DNA of 30,578 nucleotides from GCA-2701705 sp036163455. GTDB lineage: Bacteria > Pseudomonadota > Gammaproteobacteria > GCA-002705445 > GCA-002716945. The stretch lies in NCBI GenBank assembly GCA_036163455.1, contig JAYZKL010000034.1, forward strand, positions 1 to 30,578, given 5' to 3'. The notes beneath the pieces are model-generated. The model saw nothing but the letters and a program-made list of their open reading frames with translations. It made no database searches and had not been told where the DNA came from. Shown here one piece after another: positions 7,635 through 16,310 of the stretch; the stretch's first letter is position 1; each line of letters opens with the position of its first letter. The position numbers and the translations under genes are program-made.

Positions 7635-8730
7635 GTCACTGCGAGGGCTCAAAGACCTCACATCTAAACTTGCAAATAAACCAAAGCTAATTGATAAGTT
7701 AGATGAATTGCGTATTCGTTATACTGAAATAACTGCTGAACTTGAGAACCCCGATACATATAAGGATAGAAAAAAAGCTGAAAGCTTGAACAAAGAAAGG
7801 GCTAAGCTTGAAAAACCAGTTACCGAGTTTATAAATTATCAAGATTTATTAAAAAGAATTGAAGACACGGAAGAACTAATTTCATCAGAAACTGATAATG
7901 ATTTAAAAACTATTGCTGAAGATGATCTTGTTGAATATAAAAAAAATAAGGATAGCTTAGAAAATAGTCTTATGGAAATTTTAGTAGAGAAAGACCCTGA
8001 TGACCCTAAAGATGTTTTTTTAGAAATTAGAGCTGGATCAGGTGGAGATGAAGCTGGTATTTTTGCTGGAGACTTATACAAAATGTATTGCAAGTATGTT
8101 GAAAAAAATAAATGGACAATAGAATTAATGAATGTAAATGGAAGTGACCATGGAGGTTATAAAGAAATTATACTTAAGGTAATTGGCGATGAAGTATATT
8201 CTAAGCTAAAATTTGAATCTGGAACTCATAGAGTGCAAAGAGTTCCAGCAACTGAAACACAAGGAAGAATTCATACGTCAGCCGCAACTGTTGCAGTTCT
8301 TCCAATAGTTGATGAAATTGATCAAATTGAAATCAACCCTGCTGATTTAAGAATTGATACCTATCGTGCATCAGGTGCGGGAGGTCAACATGTAAATAAA
8401 ACAGATTCTGCTGTCAGAATTACACACATACCAACTGGAATGGTTTCAGAATGTCAAGAAGATAGGTCTCAACATAAAAATAAAGCAAAGGCAATGGCTT
8501 TTTTGCATTCTAAAATTCTGCTAAATGAACAAGAAAAACAAAAAAAGGATACGGATAAAGAAAGAAAGAATATTGTTGGAAGTGGAGATAGATCTGAGAG
8601 AATAAGGACATATAATTTTCCTCAAGGCAGAATTACAGATCATCGTATTAACCTAACTCTATATAAACTTGATAGTATCCTTGATGGAAACATAGAGCCA
8701 CTAATAGATGAATTAAAAAAAAATAGTTAA
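7624..8730 (+). CDS. prfA: Peptide chain release factor 1
   Basis: A 368-residue factor that reads UAA and UAG stop codons and triggers peptide release. The PAT tripeptide at 208-210 (HRVQRVPATETQG) is the RF1-type PxT stop-recognition motif; RF2 has SPF. The GGQ motif is at 253-255 (SGAGGQHVNKTDSA), whose Gln is methylated by PrmC, the next gene. The N-terminus has about 15 extra residues compared with E. coli RF1 (360). No other ATG, GTG or TTG start is visible before the conserved region, so I keep this ATG, which lies within the last codons of hemA. No strong Shine-Dalgarno sequence is seen, so translation may be coupled to hemA. Confidence 0.97.
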   Translation: MNPKSLRGLKDLTSKLANKPKLIDKLDELRIRYTEITAELENPDTYKDRKKAESLNKERAKLEKPVTEFINYQDLLKRIEDTEELISSETDNDLKTIAEDDLVEYKKNKDSLENSLMEILVEKDPDDPKDVFLEIRAGSGGDEAGIFAGDLYKMYCKYVEKNKWTIELMNVNGSDHGGYKEIILKVIGDEVYSKLKFESGTHRVQRVPATETQGRIHTSAATVAVLPIVDEIDQIEINPADLRIDTYRASGAGGQHVNKTDSAVRITHIPTGMVSECQEDRSQHKNKAKAMAFLHSKILLNEQEKQKKDTDKERKNIVGSGDRSERIRTYNFPQGRITDHRINLTLYKLDSILDGNIEPLIDELKKNS

Positions 8731-8736
8731 AAATAA

Positions 8737-9603
8737 ATGCCATATACCATAAAAAGAATTTTAAAAGAATCAACTGAATCTTTGAGCTCTAAACTGGAAT
8801 GTTCGAAAAACCTATCCCGTATGGATGTCGAACACTTTCTGATGCGGGTTTTAAAAGTGAATAGATCTTTTTTATACATGTCTGAAAATTTAAGACTCTC
8901 ATCTGAGGATATAAAAAAATACAACAGATTATTAAAGCAAAGACTTAACGGTTACCCCTTGGCGCAAATATTAGGATCCCAAAAATTTTATGAATCAGAG
9001 TTTCTGGTTGATAAAGATGTGCTAATACCGAGGACTGAAACAGAAATAATAATACCTGAGATTATAAAACAAGGTGATAAAATTTTTGAGAAATACCAAT
9101 CTTTATCTTTAATAGATGCAGGAACAGGATCAGGTTGCATTGGAATATCTTTAGCTCTAGAAAGGAAAAGTTGGAAAATATTATTGCTAGAAAAAGAACT
9201 TAAGTCTTTAAATATCTTAAATTTAAACCTACAAAAACTTCAACCAAAAAACTGTTATGTTATTTTTTCGGATTGGCTTTCATCAATTAATGATAATTTT
9301 GCAGATGTCATTGTTTCAAATCCACCATATGTAGATAAGTCTGCAGATGATGTCGATAGATATGTAAAGGAATTTGAGCCATCTTCAGCGCTATATGCAA
9401 GTAATAATGGCCTTTCTGAAATCAAAAAGATTATAAAAACCTCTACAAGAGTTCTTAAAAAAGAGGGGTTGTTATTTTTAGAAATAGGTTACAAACAATC
9501 TGAAAATGTCATATCGCTACTGCAAAAAAACTATTATAAAGACATCAAAACTATATTAGATTATAATGGCATTAAAAGATTCATAGTAGCGCGACACACT
9601 TAA
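8737..9603 (+). CDS. prmC: Release-factor glutamine N5-methyltransferase
   Basis: A 288-residue SAM-dependent enzyme that methylates the GGQ glutamine of RF1 and RF2. The N-terminal ~85 residues form the helical release-factor-binding domain. The Rossmann SAM site is DAGTGSGCIGISLA at 127-140, and the catalytic NPPY motif, which holds the target glutamine amide, is at 195-198. PRTETE (98-103) is also typical. It begins 6 nt after prfA and ends 2 nt before gatC. The pairing with its substrate gene supports the call. Length is close to E. coli PrmC (277). Confidence 0.96.
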   Translation: MPYTIKRILKESTESLSSKLECSKNLSRMDVEHFLMRVLKVNRSFLYMSENLRLSSEDIKKYNRLLKQRLNGYPLAQILGSQKFYESEFLVDKDVLIPRTETEIIIPEIIKQGDKIFEKYQSLSLIDAGTGSGCIGISLALERKSWKILLLEKELKSLNILNLNLQKLQPKNCYVIFSDWLSSINDNFADVIVSNPPYVDKSADDVDRYVKEFEPSSALYASNNGLSEIKKIIKTSTRVLKKEGLLFLEIGYKQSENVISLLQKNYYKDIKTILDYNGIKRFIVARHT

Positions 9604-9605
9604 AA

Positions 9606-9887
9606 ATGGATAAAAAAACAATCATTAAAATAGCTGACTTGGCTAAAATTGATATTGATGATAGCGAACTAGATGAGATTACATCTAGCTTAAGTAAAAT
9701 ACTAGCATTGGTAAATGAGATGGATTCTGTTTCAACTGAAGGGATTACCCCTATGGCTCATCCTCTTAACATGACTCAAAGACTCAGAAAAGATGAGGTT
9801 TTAGAAAAAAACCAAAGAGATGAGCTTCAAAAAAATAATTCCTATGTTGATAATGGTTATTATAAAGTACCAAAAGTAATTGAATAA
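9606..9887 (+). CDS. gatC: Asp/Glu-tRNA amidotransferase subunit C
   Basis: A 93-residue small subunit that wraps around GatA and GatB and holds the GatCAB complex together. The N-terminal pattern KIADLAKIDIDDSELDEI is the usual GatC helix pair. The middle segment ITPMAHPLNMTQRLRKDEV (residues ~58-76) is the conserved strap that contacts GatA. Length is normal for the family. It lies 2 nt after prmC and 2 nt before gatA, so the three Gat subunits are made from one message in C-A-B order. Confidence 0.93.
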   Translation: MDKKTIIKIADLAKIDIDDSELDEITSSLSKILALVNEMDSVSTEGITPMAHPLNMTQRLRKDEVLEKNQRDELQKNNSYVDNGYYKVPKVIE

Positions 9888-9889
9888 AA

Positions 9890-11344
9890 ATGCACGAAAG
9901 AACAATAACCGAACTAAGCAAAGATTTAGCTGAAAAAAAAGTTAGTTCCCTAGAGCTCACAGAACATTTTATTAATAGAATAAAAAAATATGATACTAAA
10001 TTAAATTCATTTATCACTATCACAGAAGAGCATGCAATTAATCAAGCTAAAAAAATTGATTCTGAAATAGCAAAAAATAAGTTACGTCCTTTGTCAGGTA
10101 TTCCAATAGCCCAAAAAGATATTTTTTGTATGAAAAATATTAAAACTACCTGTGGCTCTAAGATGTTAGAAAACTTTATTAGCCCTTATGATTCAACTGT
10201 TGTTAAAAAACTAAATGATGCTGGAAGTATAGTTTTAGGTAAAACTAATATGGATGAATTTGCAATGGGATCATCAAATGAAACCAGTTATTTTGGTAGT
10301 GTTAAAAATCCATGGGGTTTTGATTATGTACCAGGCGGGTCTTCTGGTGGCTCTGCAACTAGTGTTGCAGCTGGCCTAGCCCCTTGTGCCACTGGCACAG
10401 ATACTGGCGGATCAATAAGACAGCCCGCTTCTTTGTGCGGTATCTGTGGCATTAAACCAACTTATGGTCGTGTTTCAAGATTTGGCATGATTGCGTTTGC
10501 CTCAAGTTTAGACCAGGCTGGTATTTTTACGCAAACGGCTGAAGATTGCGCTATTATTCTGAACCAAATTTCTGGATTTGATGAGAAGGATTCTACTTCA
10601 TCAAAAGTTGACGTTCCTGATTACCATGCAGCATGTTTAAAAAAATTTGATTCCATTAAAATTGGAATTCCAAGACAATTCCTTGACGGACTAGATGACT
10701 CAGTTAAATCTGTTTTTTATGAGGCTATTAAAATTTTAGAAGAAAATAATTGCACTGTTAAAGAAATAAACCTTAAGAATTCTAAATTAGGTGTATCTGC
10801 CTACCAAGTTGTTGCTCCAGCAGAATGTTCTTCAAATTTATCTCGTTACGATGGTATTAGGTTTGGTTTTAGAGCTGATGATGTAACTACAATTGATGAA
10901 TTATATAAAAAATCTAGATCTCAAGGGTTTGGACGTGAAGTAAAAAGAAGAATTTTGATAGGGACATACGCTCTTTCAGCTGGCTACTATGATGCTTATT
11001 ATCTAAAGGCACAAAGAATTAGGCAAATTATAACAAGCGAATTTGCAGAAGCTTTTAAAGAAGTTGATTTAATATTAGGGCCAACAGCACCAGACTCTGC
11101 TTTTAAAATAGGCGAAAAAACAAATGATCCTATAGCCATGTACTTATCAGATATTTTCACAGTCAGCGCTAATCTTGCTGGAATCCCAGCAATGTCTATA
11201 CCTATGGGTTTCAAAAAAAATATGCCCCTTGGATTACAAATAATTGGAAATCATTTTGATGAATCTAAAATATTGTCTCTTGCCAATCATTTCCAGAAAT
11301 TAACGGACTGGCACAAAAAAAAACCAGTTTTAAATGAGGAGTAA
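9890..11344 (+). CDS. gatA: Asp/Glu-tRNA amidotransferase subunit A (amidase)
   Basis: A 484-residue glutaminase subunit of the amidase-signature family. It releases ammonia from glutamine for the amidation of mischarged Glu-tRNA-Gln or Asp-tRNA-Asn. The Ser-cisSer-Lys triad is visible: Lys76 in IPIAQKDIF, Ser151 in PGGSSGGSATS, and nucleophile Ser175 in GTDTGGSIRQPAS. The spacing (75 and 24) equals that of the Staphylococcus GatA triad as I remember it. It begins 2 nt after gatC. Whether the complex serves tRNA-Gln, tRNA-Asn or both depends on whether GlnRS and AsnRS are encoded elsewhere. Confidence 0.97.
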   Translation: MHERTITELSKDLAEKKVSSLELTEHFINRIKKYDTKLNSFITITEEHAINQAKKIDSEIAKNKLRPLSGIPIAQKDIFCMKNIKTTCGSKMLENFISPYDSTVVKKLNDAGSIVLGKTNMDEFAMGSSNETSYFGSVKNPWGFDYVPGGSSGGSATSVAAGLAPCATGTDTGGSIRQPASLCGICGIKPTYGRVSRFGMIAFASSLDQAGIFTQTAEDCAIILNQISGFDEKDSTSSKVDVPDYHAACLKKFDSIKIGIPRQFLDGLDDSVKSVFYEAIKILEENNCTVKEINLKNSKLGVSAYQVVAPAECSSNLSRYDGIRFGFRADDVTTIDELYKKSRSQGFGREVKRRILIGTYALSAGYYDAYYLKAQRIRQIITSEFAEAFKEVDLILGPTAPDSAFKIGEKTNDPIAMYLSDIFTVSANLAGIPAMSIPMGFKKNMPLGLQIIGNHFDESKILSLANHFQKLTDWHKKKPVLNEE

Positions 11345-11347
11345 TAT

Positions 11348-12784
11348 ATGTGGGAACCAGTAATAGGATTGGAAATACATGTGCAATTATGCACAAAAAG
11401 TAAAATTTTTTCCTCTGCATCAACAAATTTTGGCCTAGAACAAAATACCCAAGCATGCACAATAGATCTGGGGATGCCAGGTGTGCTGCCTGTATTAAAT
11501 GAACAAGCAGTAATAATGGCAATAAAGTTTGGTTTATCTGTAAATGCAACCATCTCAAAAAAATCTATATTTGCTAGAAAGAATTACTTTTATCCTGATC
11601 TTCCAAAGGGATATCAAATTTCACAATATGAACTACCTATCGTTTCTAATGGTAGTATTGAAATAGAAAATGGTAATGGGAAAAAAAATATTGGTATTAC
11701 GCGTGCCCACCTAGAAGAAGATGCTGGTAAATCCATACATGACTTATTTGATGATGCCAGCGCTATAGACTTAAATAGAGCAGGAACACCACTAATCGAA
11801 ATTGTTTCCGAACCAGAGTTAAGTAATGCGGAAGAAGCTGTCTCATATCTAAAAAAAATCCATTCACTAGTACGTTATTTAGAAATCAGTGACGGGAATA
11901 TGGAGCAAGGCTCTTTTAGATGTGATGCCAATGTATCGGTTAAGAAAACTAATGCAAATGATTTAGGGGTCAGGGCAGAGATAAAGAATATTAATTCATT
12001 CAAGTTTGTTGAGAATGCTATTAACCATGAAATTGAAAGACAAATAGATATTCTTGAAAATGGCGGAAAAGTTATACAAGAAACCAGGCTTTATGACCCA
12101 AATAAAAATGAAACTAGATCAATGCGTTCTAAAGAAGAAGCTAATGATTATAGATATTTTCCAGACCCTGATCTATTACCAGTAACAATAGATGAAGAAA
12201 CTATTACAAATATCAAAAAATCGATGCCCGAACTTCCAGATGAGAAAAAGAAAAGATTTATGAAAGACTTTGGTTTGAGTGAATATGATACTTCCATACT
12301 TATTTCAGACAAACTCTTGTCGGAGTTTTTTGAGTCTATTATAAATTTAAAAAAATTAGATTCTAAAATGGTTGCAAATTGGATAATAACTGAAGTTCTA
12401 GCTCTTGCTAAAAAATCCAATTTAACTGTTGAAAATTATCCGGTTAAGCCTGAACAATTATCATATCTGCTTTCAAATGTGGCTGATGAAACCATCTCCA
12501 ATAAACAAGCAAAAGAGATATTCTTGCGTATGTGGGATGGAGGAGAAAATCCAGAAGAAATTATTAAGAATGAAGGGTTAGAACAAATCTCAAATACTGA
12601 AGAATTAAATAAAATAGTTGAAAATGTCTTAAAAAACAACTATAAATGTGTTGGGGACTATCGCAAGGGTAAAGTTAAACTTTTTGGGTTTTTTGTTGGT
12701 GAGATCATGAAAGAAACTAAAGGTAGAGCTAACCCTAAACTTGTTAGTAAAATTTTAAAGGAACAATTAAATAAGGAATGCTAA
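11348..12784 (+). CDS. gatB: Asp/Glu-tRNA amidotransferase subunit B
   Basis: A 478-residue tRNA-binding and kinase-like subunit. It activates the carboxylate of the mischarged aminoacyl-tRNA with ATP, then amidates it with ammonia from GatA. Family signatures are GLEIHVQL at 7-14, HLEEDAGKSIH (121-131) and DLNRAGTPLIEIVSEPEL at 141-158. The C-terminal ~150 residues form the helical and YqeY-like tail (DYRKGKVKLFGFFVGEIMK) that contacts tRNA. Full length is normal. A GAGGAG-like box precedes the start, inside the gatA end. The stop overlaps the mreB start by 7 nt. Confidence 0.97.
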   Translation: MWEPVIGLEIHVQLCTKSKIFSSASTNFGLEQNTQACTIDLGMPGVLPVLNEQAVIMAIKFGLSVNATISKKSIFARKNYFYPDLPKGYQISQYELPIVSNGSIEIENGNGKKNIGITRAHLEEDAGKSIHDLFDDASAIDLNRAGTPLIEIVSEPELSNAEEAVSYLKKIHSLVRYLEISDGNMEQGSFRCDANVSVKKTNANDLGVRAEIKNINSFKFVENAINHEIERQIDILENGGKVIQETRLYDPNKNETRSMRSKEEANDYRYFPDPDLLPVTIDEETITNIKKSMPELPDEKKKRFMKDFGLSEYDTSILISDKLLSEFFESIINLKKLDSKMVANWIITEVLALAKKSNLTVENYPVKPEQLSYLLSNVADETISNKQAKEIFLRMWDGGENPEEIIKNEGLEQISNTEELNKIVENVLKNNYKCVGDYRKGKVKLFGFFVGEIMKETKGRANPKLVSKILKEQLNKEC

Positions 12785-13830
12785 GTTTTTATAAAAATAT
12801 TAAAGGGGCTTTTTCAACTGATATTTCAATTGATTTAGGTACTGCTAACACACTTATATATGTCAAAGGAAAGGGAATCGTTCTTGATGAACCTTCTGTT
12901 GTAGTTGTAAGAGACGATAAATCAGCAGCAGGCAAAAAAATTGAAGCGGTTGGTGTGGAAGCAAAGAAAATGCTTGGTAGAACTCCAACAGGTCTTCAGT
13001 CAATTAGACCAATGAAAGATGGTGTCATTTCAGACTTTATGATTTGCGAAAGAATGCTCCAGCATTTTATTAGAAAAGTTCACAACAATAAGTTTTTTAG
13101 GCCAAGTCCAAGGGTTTTAGTATGTGTGCCATGTGGTGCAACCCAAGTGGAAAGAAGAGCTATTAGAGAATCAGCATCAGGTGCGGGGGCACGTATAGTA
13201 CATTTGATTGATGAACCGATGGCAGCTGCTATTGGAGCAGGTATGCCGCTTGATGAAGCTCGAGGATACATGGTATTAGATATTGGCGGAGGAACATCTG
13301 AAGTTGCTACTATTTCTCTTAATGGAATAGTTTATTCATCATCAACAAGAATCGGTGGAGACACATTTGATGAAGCAATTATCGGTTATGTTAGAAGAAA
13401 TTATGGTTGCGTTATAGGTTATCCGACTGCAGAAAGAATTAAACATGAAATTGGTTGTGCATATCCAAGTAGCGATTTACTTGAAATTGAAGTTAAAGGT
13501 ACGAACTTATCAGCCGGTGTGCCCCAATCATTTACTGTCAACAGCAATGAAGTTCTTGAAGCATTACAAGATTCTTTACAAGGTATAATCTCTGCTGTAA
13601 AAACTGCACTAGAAAATACACCTCCTGAGTTAGGGGCTGATATACATGAAAGAGGTATGGTTCTTACGGGAGGAGGAGCTCTGTTAAGAGACATTGATAA
13701 ACTCATAACGGAAGAAACTGGTATGTATGTTGTTGTAGCAGAAGACCCGATGAGTTGTGTGGCAAGAGGCGGTGGTAAAGTTCTTGAGATCATTGATAAA
13801 GAGGGGATAGAATTTTTATCCATTGATTAA
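12778..13830 (+). CDS. mreB: Rod-shape-determining actin homologue MreB
   Basis: A 350-residue actin-fold ATPase that polymerises under the inner membrane and guides lateral wall synthesis, with MreC and MreD in the elongasome. Visible features are the N-terminal amphipathic segment (MLSFYKNIKGAFS), phosphate loop 1 IDLGTANT at 18-25, phosphate loop 2 DIGGGTSEVA at 168-177, and the adenosine-binding GMVLTGGGALL near 290-300. It aligns closely with E. coli MreB, with no gaps apparent over the family core. The start overlaps gatB by 7 nt and mreC follows after 2 nt. Presence of MreBCD implies a rod or elongated cell. Confidence 0.98.
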   Translation: MLSFYKNIKGAFSTDISIDLGTANTLIYVKGKGIVLDEPSVVVVRDDKSAAGKKIEAVGVEAKKMLGRTPTGLQSIRPMKDGVISDFMICERMLQHFIRKVHNNKFFRPSPRVLVCVPCGATQVERRAIRESASGAGARIVHLIDEPMAAAIGAGMPLDEARGYMVLDIGGGTSEVATISLNGIVYSSSTRIGGDTFDEAIIGYVRRNYGCVIGYPTAERIKHEIGCAYPSSDLLEIEVKGTNLSAGVPQSFTVNSNEVLEALQDSLQGIISAVKTALENTPPELGADIHERGMVLTGGGALLRDIDKLITEETGMYVVVAEDPMSCVARGGGKVLEIIDKEGIEFLSID

Positions 13831-13832
13831 TA

Positions 13833-14675
13833 ATGGAAACCGTCTTCAAAAAATCTTTCAAAGAGTTTTATTCTTTTATAATTCTAGTACTACTTTCGAT
13901 ACTCACTATTGCAGCAGATTATAAGTATAATCAATTAGATTATGTAAGGTCTTTGTTAAATGATACTGTCATATATCCTATAGATTATCTCAGCACCATG
14001 CCCAAAAAAATTCTAGAAGCTTCTGTTGAGGAAACTCAAATAAAAGAAGAAATGGAAAATAAAATAAAGCTGCTTGAGGATGAAAATTTAAAATTAAAAA
14101 TACAATTACAAGAATTTCAGGCTCTTAAAGATGAAAACCTTAGATTAAGAAAAATGTCTGAAGCATCATCTAAAATATCTGACAAGCAAACACTAGCTAA
14201 AGTCATTAACAATAAAGCTCATCCGAGTAAAAAAATAGTCTCTATAGATAAAGGTAAAAAAGATGGAGTTTTTATAGGACAAAATGTTTTAGGTCTTAAA
14301 GGTTTGATAGGGCAGGTAATTGAGACCAGCTATTTATCATCAAAAGTATTGCTTATTAGTGATTTGAATTCAAATATACCATCTCAAATAACTAGAACGG
14401 GAGAAAAGGTTATTGTTAAAGGAAAAGAGAAAAGCAATGAACTTGATATACCTTTTGCGCCTATGGATATGGACTTAAAATTAGGAGATGTGATTACAAC
14501 TTCAGGGATGGCTGACCGATTTAAACCAAATATACCAATTGGCAAAATTTCTGCCATTGATAATGATAAAGAAAAAAAATTTGCAAAAATTACTGTTGCG
14601 CCAAATGAAAATATTGGAAACTCTTCTGAGCTTATTCTAATCTGGGACTATAAACCAAATACAAAAAATGAATAA
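13833..14675 (+). CDS. mreC: Rod-shape-determining protein MreC
   Basis: A 280-residue bitopic inner-membrane protein whose periplasmic part activates the PBP2-RodA wall synthase. A short cytoplasmic tail is followed by one membrane helix at ~13-28, a coiled coil at ~62-110 (repeated leucine heptads in EDENLKLKIQLQEFQAL), then the beta-domain core ending near 272. Typical motifs are DKGKKDGVFIGQNVLGLKGLIGQV and GDVITTSGMADRFKPNIPIG. Length is usual for gammaproteobacteria. It lies between mreB (2 nt) and mreD (8-nt overlap). Confidence 0.95.
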   Translation: METVFKKSFKEFYSFIILVLLSILTIAADYKYNQLDYVRSLLNDTVIYPIDYLSTMPKKILEASVEETQIKEEMENKIKLLEDENLKLKIQLQEFQALKDENLRLRKMSEASSKISDKQTLAKVINNKAHPSKKIVSIDKGKKDGVFIGQNVLGLKGLIGQVIETSYLSSKVLLISDLNSNIPSQITRTGEKVIVKGKEKSNELDIPFAPMDMDLKLGDVITTSGMADRFKPNIPIGKISAIDNDKEKKFAKITVAPNENIGNSSELILIWDYKPNTKNE

Positions 14676-15138
14676 TTTTCTCATAATCTTAGTAACGCTT
14701 GTTATTGCCTTAGCTTTAACAATTATTACATTTGTTTTTGGTGAGTACTCTCCGGATTGGCTTTACCTTGTTGTCATCTATTGGATATTAGCTGTACCAA
14801 ATAGTATTGGATTGACCACATCATGGTTTATAGGTTTATTGACTGATGTAGCTTTTGGTACAATATTGGGATCCAATGCGCTAACTTTTGTTTTAATTGC
14901 TTTTATAATCACAAAAACATACAAATTTGTTAGATATTTAACTGTCTATCAACAATCTATCATTATTTTTCTTCTATTATTTTTAAAACAAACAATTTTG
15001 ATGTGGATAGATGGAATGATTAGAATGGAAGAAATCGTTCTTTCTGCATACTATTGGTCTGTTTTAATAAGTGCTCTGGTATGGCCACTAGTATATTTCG
15101 TGCTTAGGTACATTAGAAGAAAGTATGATGTTGTTTAA
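14668..15138 (+). CDS. mreD: Rod-shape-determining protein MreD
   Basis: A 156-residue polytopic inner-membrane protein of the elongasome. About five hydrophobic helices are visible, beginning with residues 3-24. The segment LTTSWFIGLLTDVAFGTILGSNAL (~49-72) matches the conserved GLLxDxxxGxxLG block of MreD. Length is close to E. coli MreD (162). It overlaps mreC by 8 nt, and its stop overlaps the next start as TAATG (1 nt). In many gammaproteobacteria maf and rng follow mreD; here rsmJ does. Confidence 0.93.
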   Translation: MNNFLIILVTLVIALALTIITFVFGEYSPDWLYLVVIYWILAVPNSIGLTTSWFIGLLTDVAFGTILGSNALTFVLIAFIITKTYKFVRYLTVYQQSIIIFLLLFLKQTILMWIDGMIRMEEIVLSAYYWSVLISALVWPLVYFVLRYIRRKYDVV

Positions 15139-15851
15139 TGAAAATTATATACGATAAAGAAAATTCCAATTTTGGAAAATATCTGAATAGAATTATAAAT
15201 ACAGAATCCCATTATAGAGATTTATCAAACCTAGAGCTGGATTTAAAGAAAAAAGAAATTGCACTAAATAATTATAATTATAAAAAAAAGGTAAAGATAA
15301 CCGTTAACTTTAAAAATAAAGAGAATTCAAGTTTTAAAAAAATTTTCAAAAAAAAAGGCTCAACTATTCTTGACTGTACAGCAGGATTTGGTCGAGATAG
15401 TTATATATTAGCAAAGCTTGGGTTTGATGTAACAATGATAGAAAAGAACCCTATTGCAACCTTGATGTTAAATAATGGAATAAAAAACTTGTTGTCTGAA
15501 ACAGATATCTATAAAAGATTAAAGCTTATTCATGGCGATTCATATGAATATTTAAAATTAAGTGATAAACAATATGACTATATTTACATAGATTTTATGT
15601 TTGAAAAATTAAAAAATACTACATTAGCATCTAAAGATGATGAGACTTTAAAATTAATTAGTAGAGATAAAGAAAATAGAATAAGATTACTTAATATAGC
15701 TAAAATAAAGTGTAGAGAAAGGGTTGTTGTTAAAAATCATAGACATAACTCTTCTATCATTGGTGTTACTCCTGATTATCAAATAAAAACAAAACTAATA
15801 AACTACCATATCTTCATGCCTAAGTATGAAACAATTAGAAAAGATCTTTAA
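15138..15851 (+). CDS. rsmJ: Putative 16S rRNA (guanine-1516-N2) methyltransferase, RsmJ family
   Basis: A 237-residue SAM-dependent methyltransferase. The SAM motif ILDCTAGFGRDSYILAKLG (77-95) followed by MIEKNP (100-105) is characteristic of RsmJ (DATAGLGRD... LERNP), as is RVVVKNH near the end. RsmJ makes m2G1516 in 16S rRNA. Motif IV is altered: where E. coli has DPMFP, as I recall it, this protein has Asp152-Phe-Met-Phe-Glu156, losing both prolines. The N-terminal third is Lys/Asn-rich and diverged. It is joined to mreD by a TAATG overlap and overlaps the next gene by 26 nt. The family call is secure; activity is uncertain. Confidence 0.82.
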   Translation: MKIIYDKENSNFGKYLNRIINTESHYRDLSNLELDLKKKEIALNNYNYKKKVKITVNFKNKENSSFKKIFKKKGSTILDCTAGFGRDSYILAKLGFDVTMIEKNPIATLMLNNGIKNLLSETDIYKRLKLIHGDSYEYLKLSDKQYDYIYIDFMFEKLKNTTLASKDDETLKLISRDKENRIRLLNIAKIKCRERVVVKNHRHNSSIIGVTPDYQIKTKLINYHIFMPKYETIRKDL

Positions 15852-16308
15852 CTCTATCCTGCCAAAAGAGGAAACAGGGAAAATTTTAATTTTTGATAGA
15901 ACTAAAATATTGATTAATATTTTGACTAATTTTTTTAACAAAACAAAAGTTATTCATATAAGAAATAATAAGAAATTCTCTGAATTTTCAATAAAAGAAG
16001 AAATAAAAAATGTTTTTTTTATTTTACATTATAATGAAAAACATCTACAAAAAGAAATTAAGTTTATAGCAGAACAGAGATTATATTGTCCTGATAATTT
16101 TTTTGTAATAAGGTGTCTGGAAAATGATAACAAAGTAAATGACCCATGTTACAAATCTCTAATCTCTCTTGGGTTCAAATTTATCAATGATTGTAAAAGT
16201 AATAGTGTTTTTTATTTTTTTTATAAATATAATATAAGTAACTATAAAACTATTCCAGAATGGTTAAATAGTGATAATTGGGCAAACCCACAATTGTGGG
16301 AAAAATAA
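15826..16308 (+). CDS. Uncharacterised 160-residue protein
   Basis: I do not firmly recognise this gene. The product is a soluble-looking 160-residue protein rich in Lys, Asn, Phe and Ile, with no signal peptide, no clear membrane helix and no nucleotide-binding motif. Alternating hydrophobic strands (KILIFD, KVIHIR, NVFFILHY, NFFVIRCL) suggest an alpha/beta fold. The C-terminus WLNSDNWANPQLWEK is distinctive. It faintly recalls tails of a gammaproteobacterial unknown-function family (possibly DUF6231), but that is from memory and unverified. The start lies 26 nt inside rsmJ, and ibaG starts 2 nt after its stop, so it is probably translated as part of this chain. Confidence 0.72.
   Translation: MKQLEKIFNSILPKEETGKILIFDRTKILINILTNFFNKTKVIHIRNNKKFSEFSIKEEIKNVFFILHYNEKHLQKEIKFIAEQRLYCPDNFFVIRCLENDNKVNDPCYKSLISLGFKFINDCKSNSVFYFFYKYNISNYKTIPEWLNSDNWANPQLWEK
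16287..16300. repeat. 14-bp perfect palindrome before ibaG start
   Basis: CCCACAATTGTGGG is a perfect palindrome, GC-rich for this region. It lies in the last codons of the 160-residue gene and ends 10 nt before the ibaG ATG. In RNA it could fold as a 5-bp stem with an AATT loop. Its 3' arm GTGGG is the only G-rich stretch near the ibaG start. No T-run follows, so it is not a terminator. It may be chance or a small translational-coupling hairpin. Confidence 0.3.
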
Positions 16309-16310
16309 AT

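Noticed and set aside
11265..11558. Minus-strand frames across the gatA/gatB junction
   Set aside because: They overlap two conserved genes on the other strand, with no ribosome site or recognisable domain.
13419..13823. 134-codon minus-strand frame opposite mreB
   Set aside because: The longest shadow frame, but fully inside mreB; its residues mirror conserved MreB codons.
16278..16310. TTG start extending IbaG by 11 residues
   Set aside because: It lies inside the preceding gene; ATG 16311 directly follows that gene's stop and matches the usual IbaG N-terminus.
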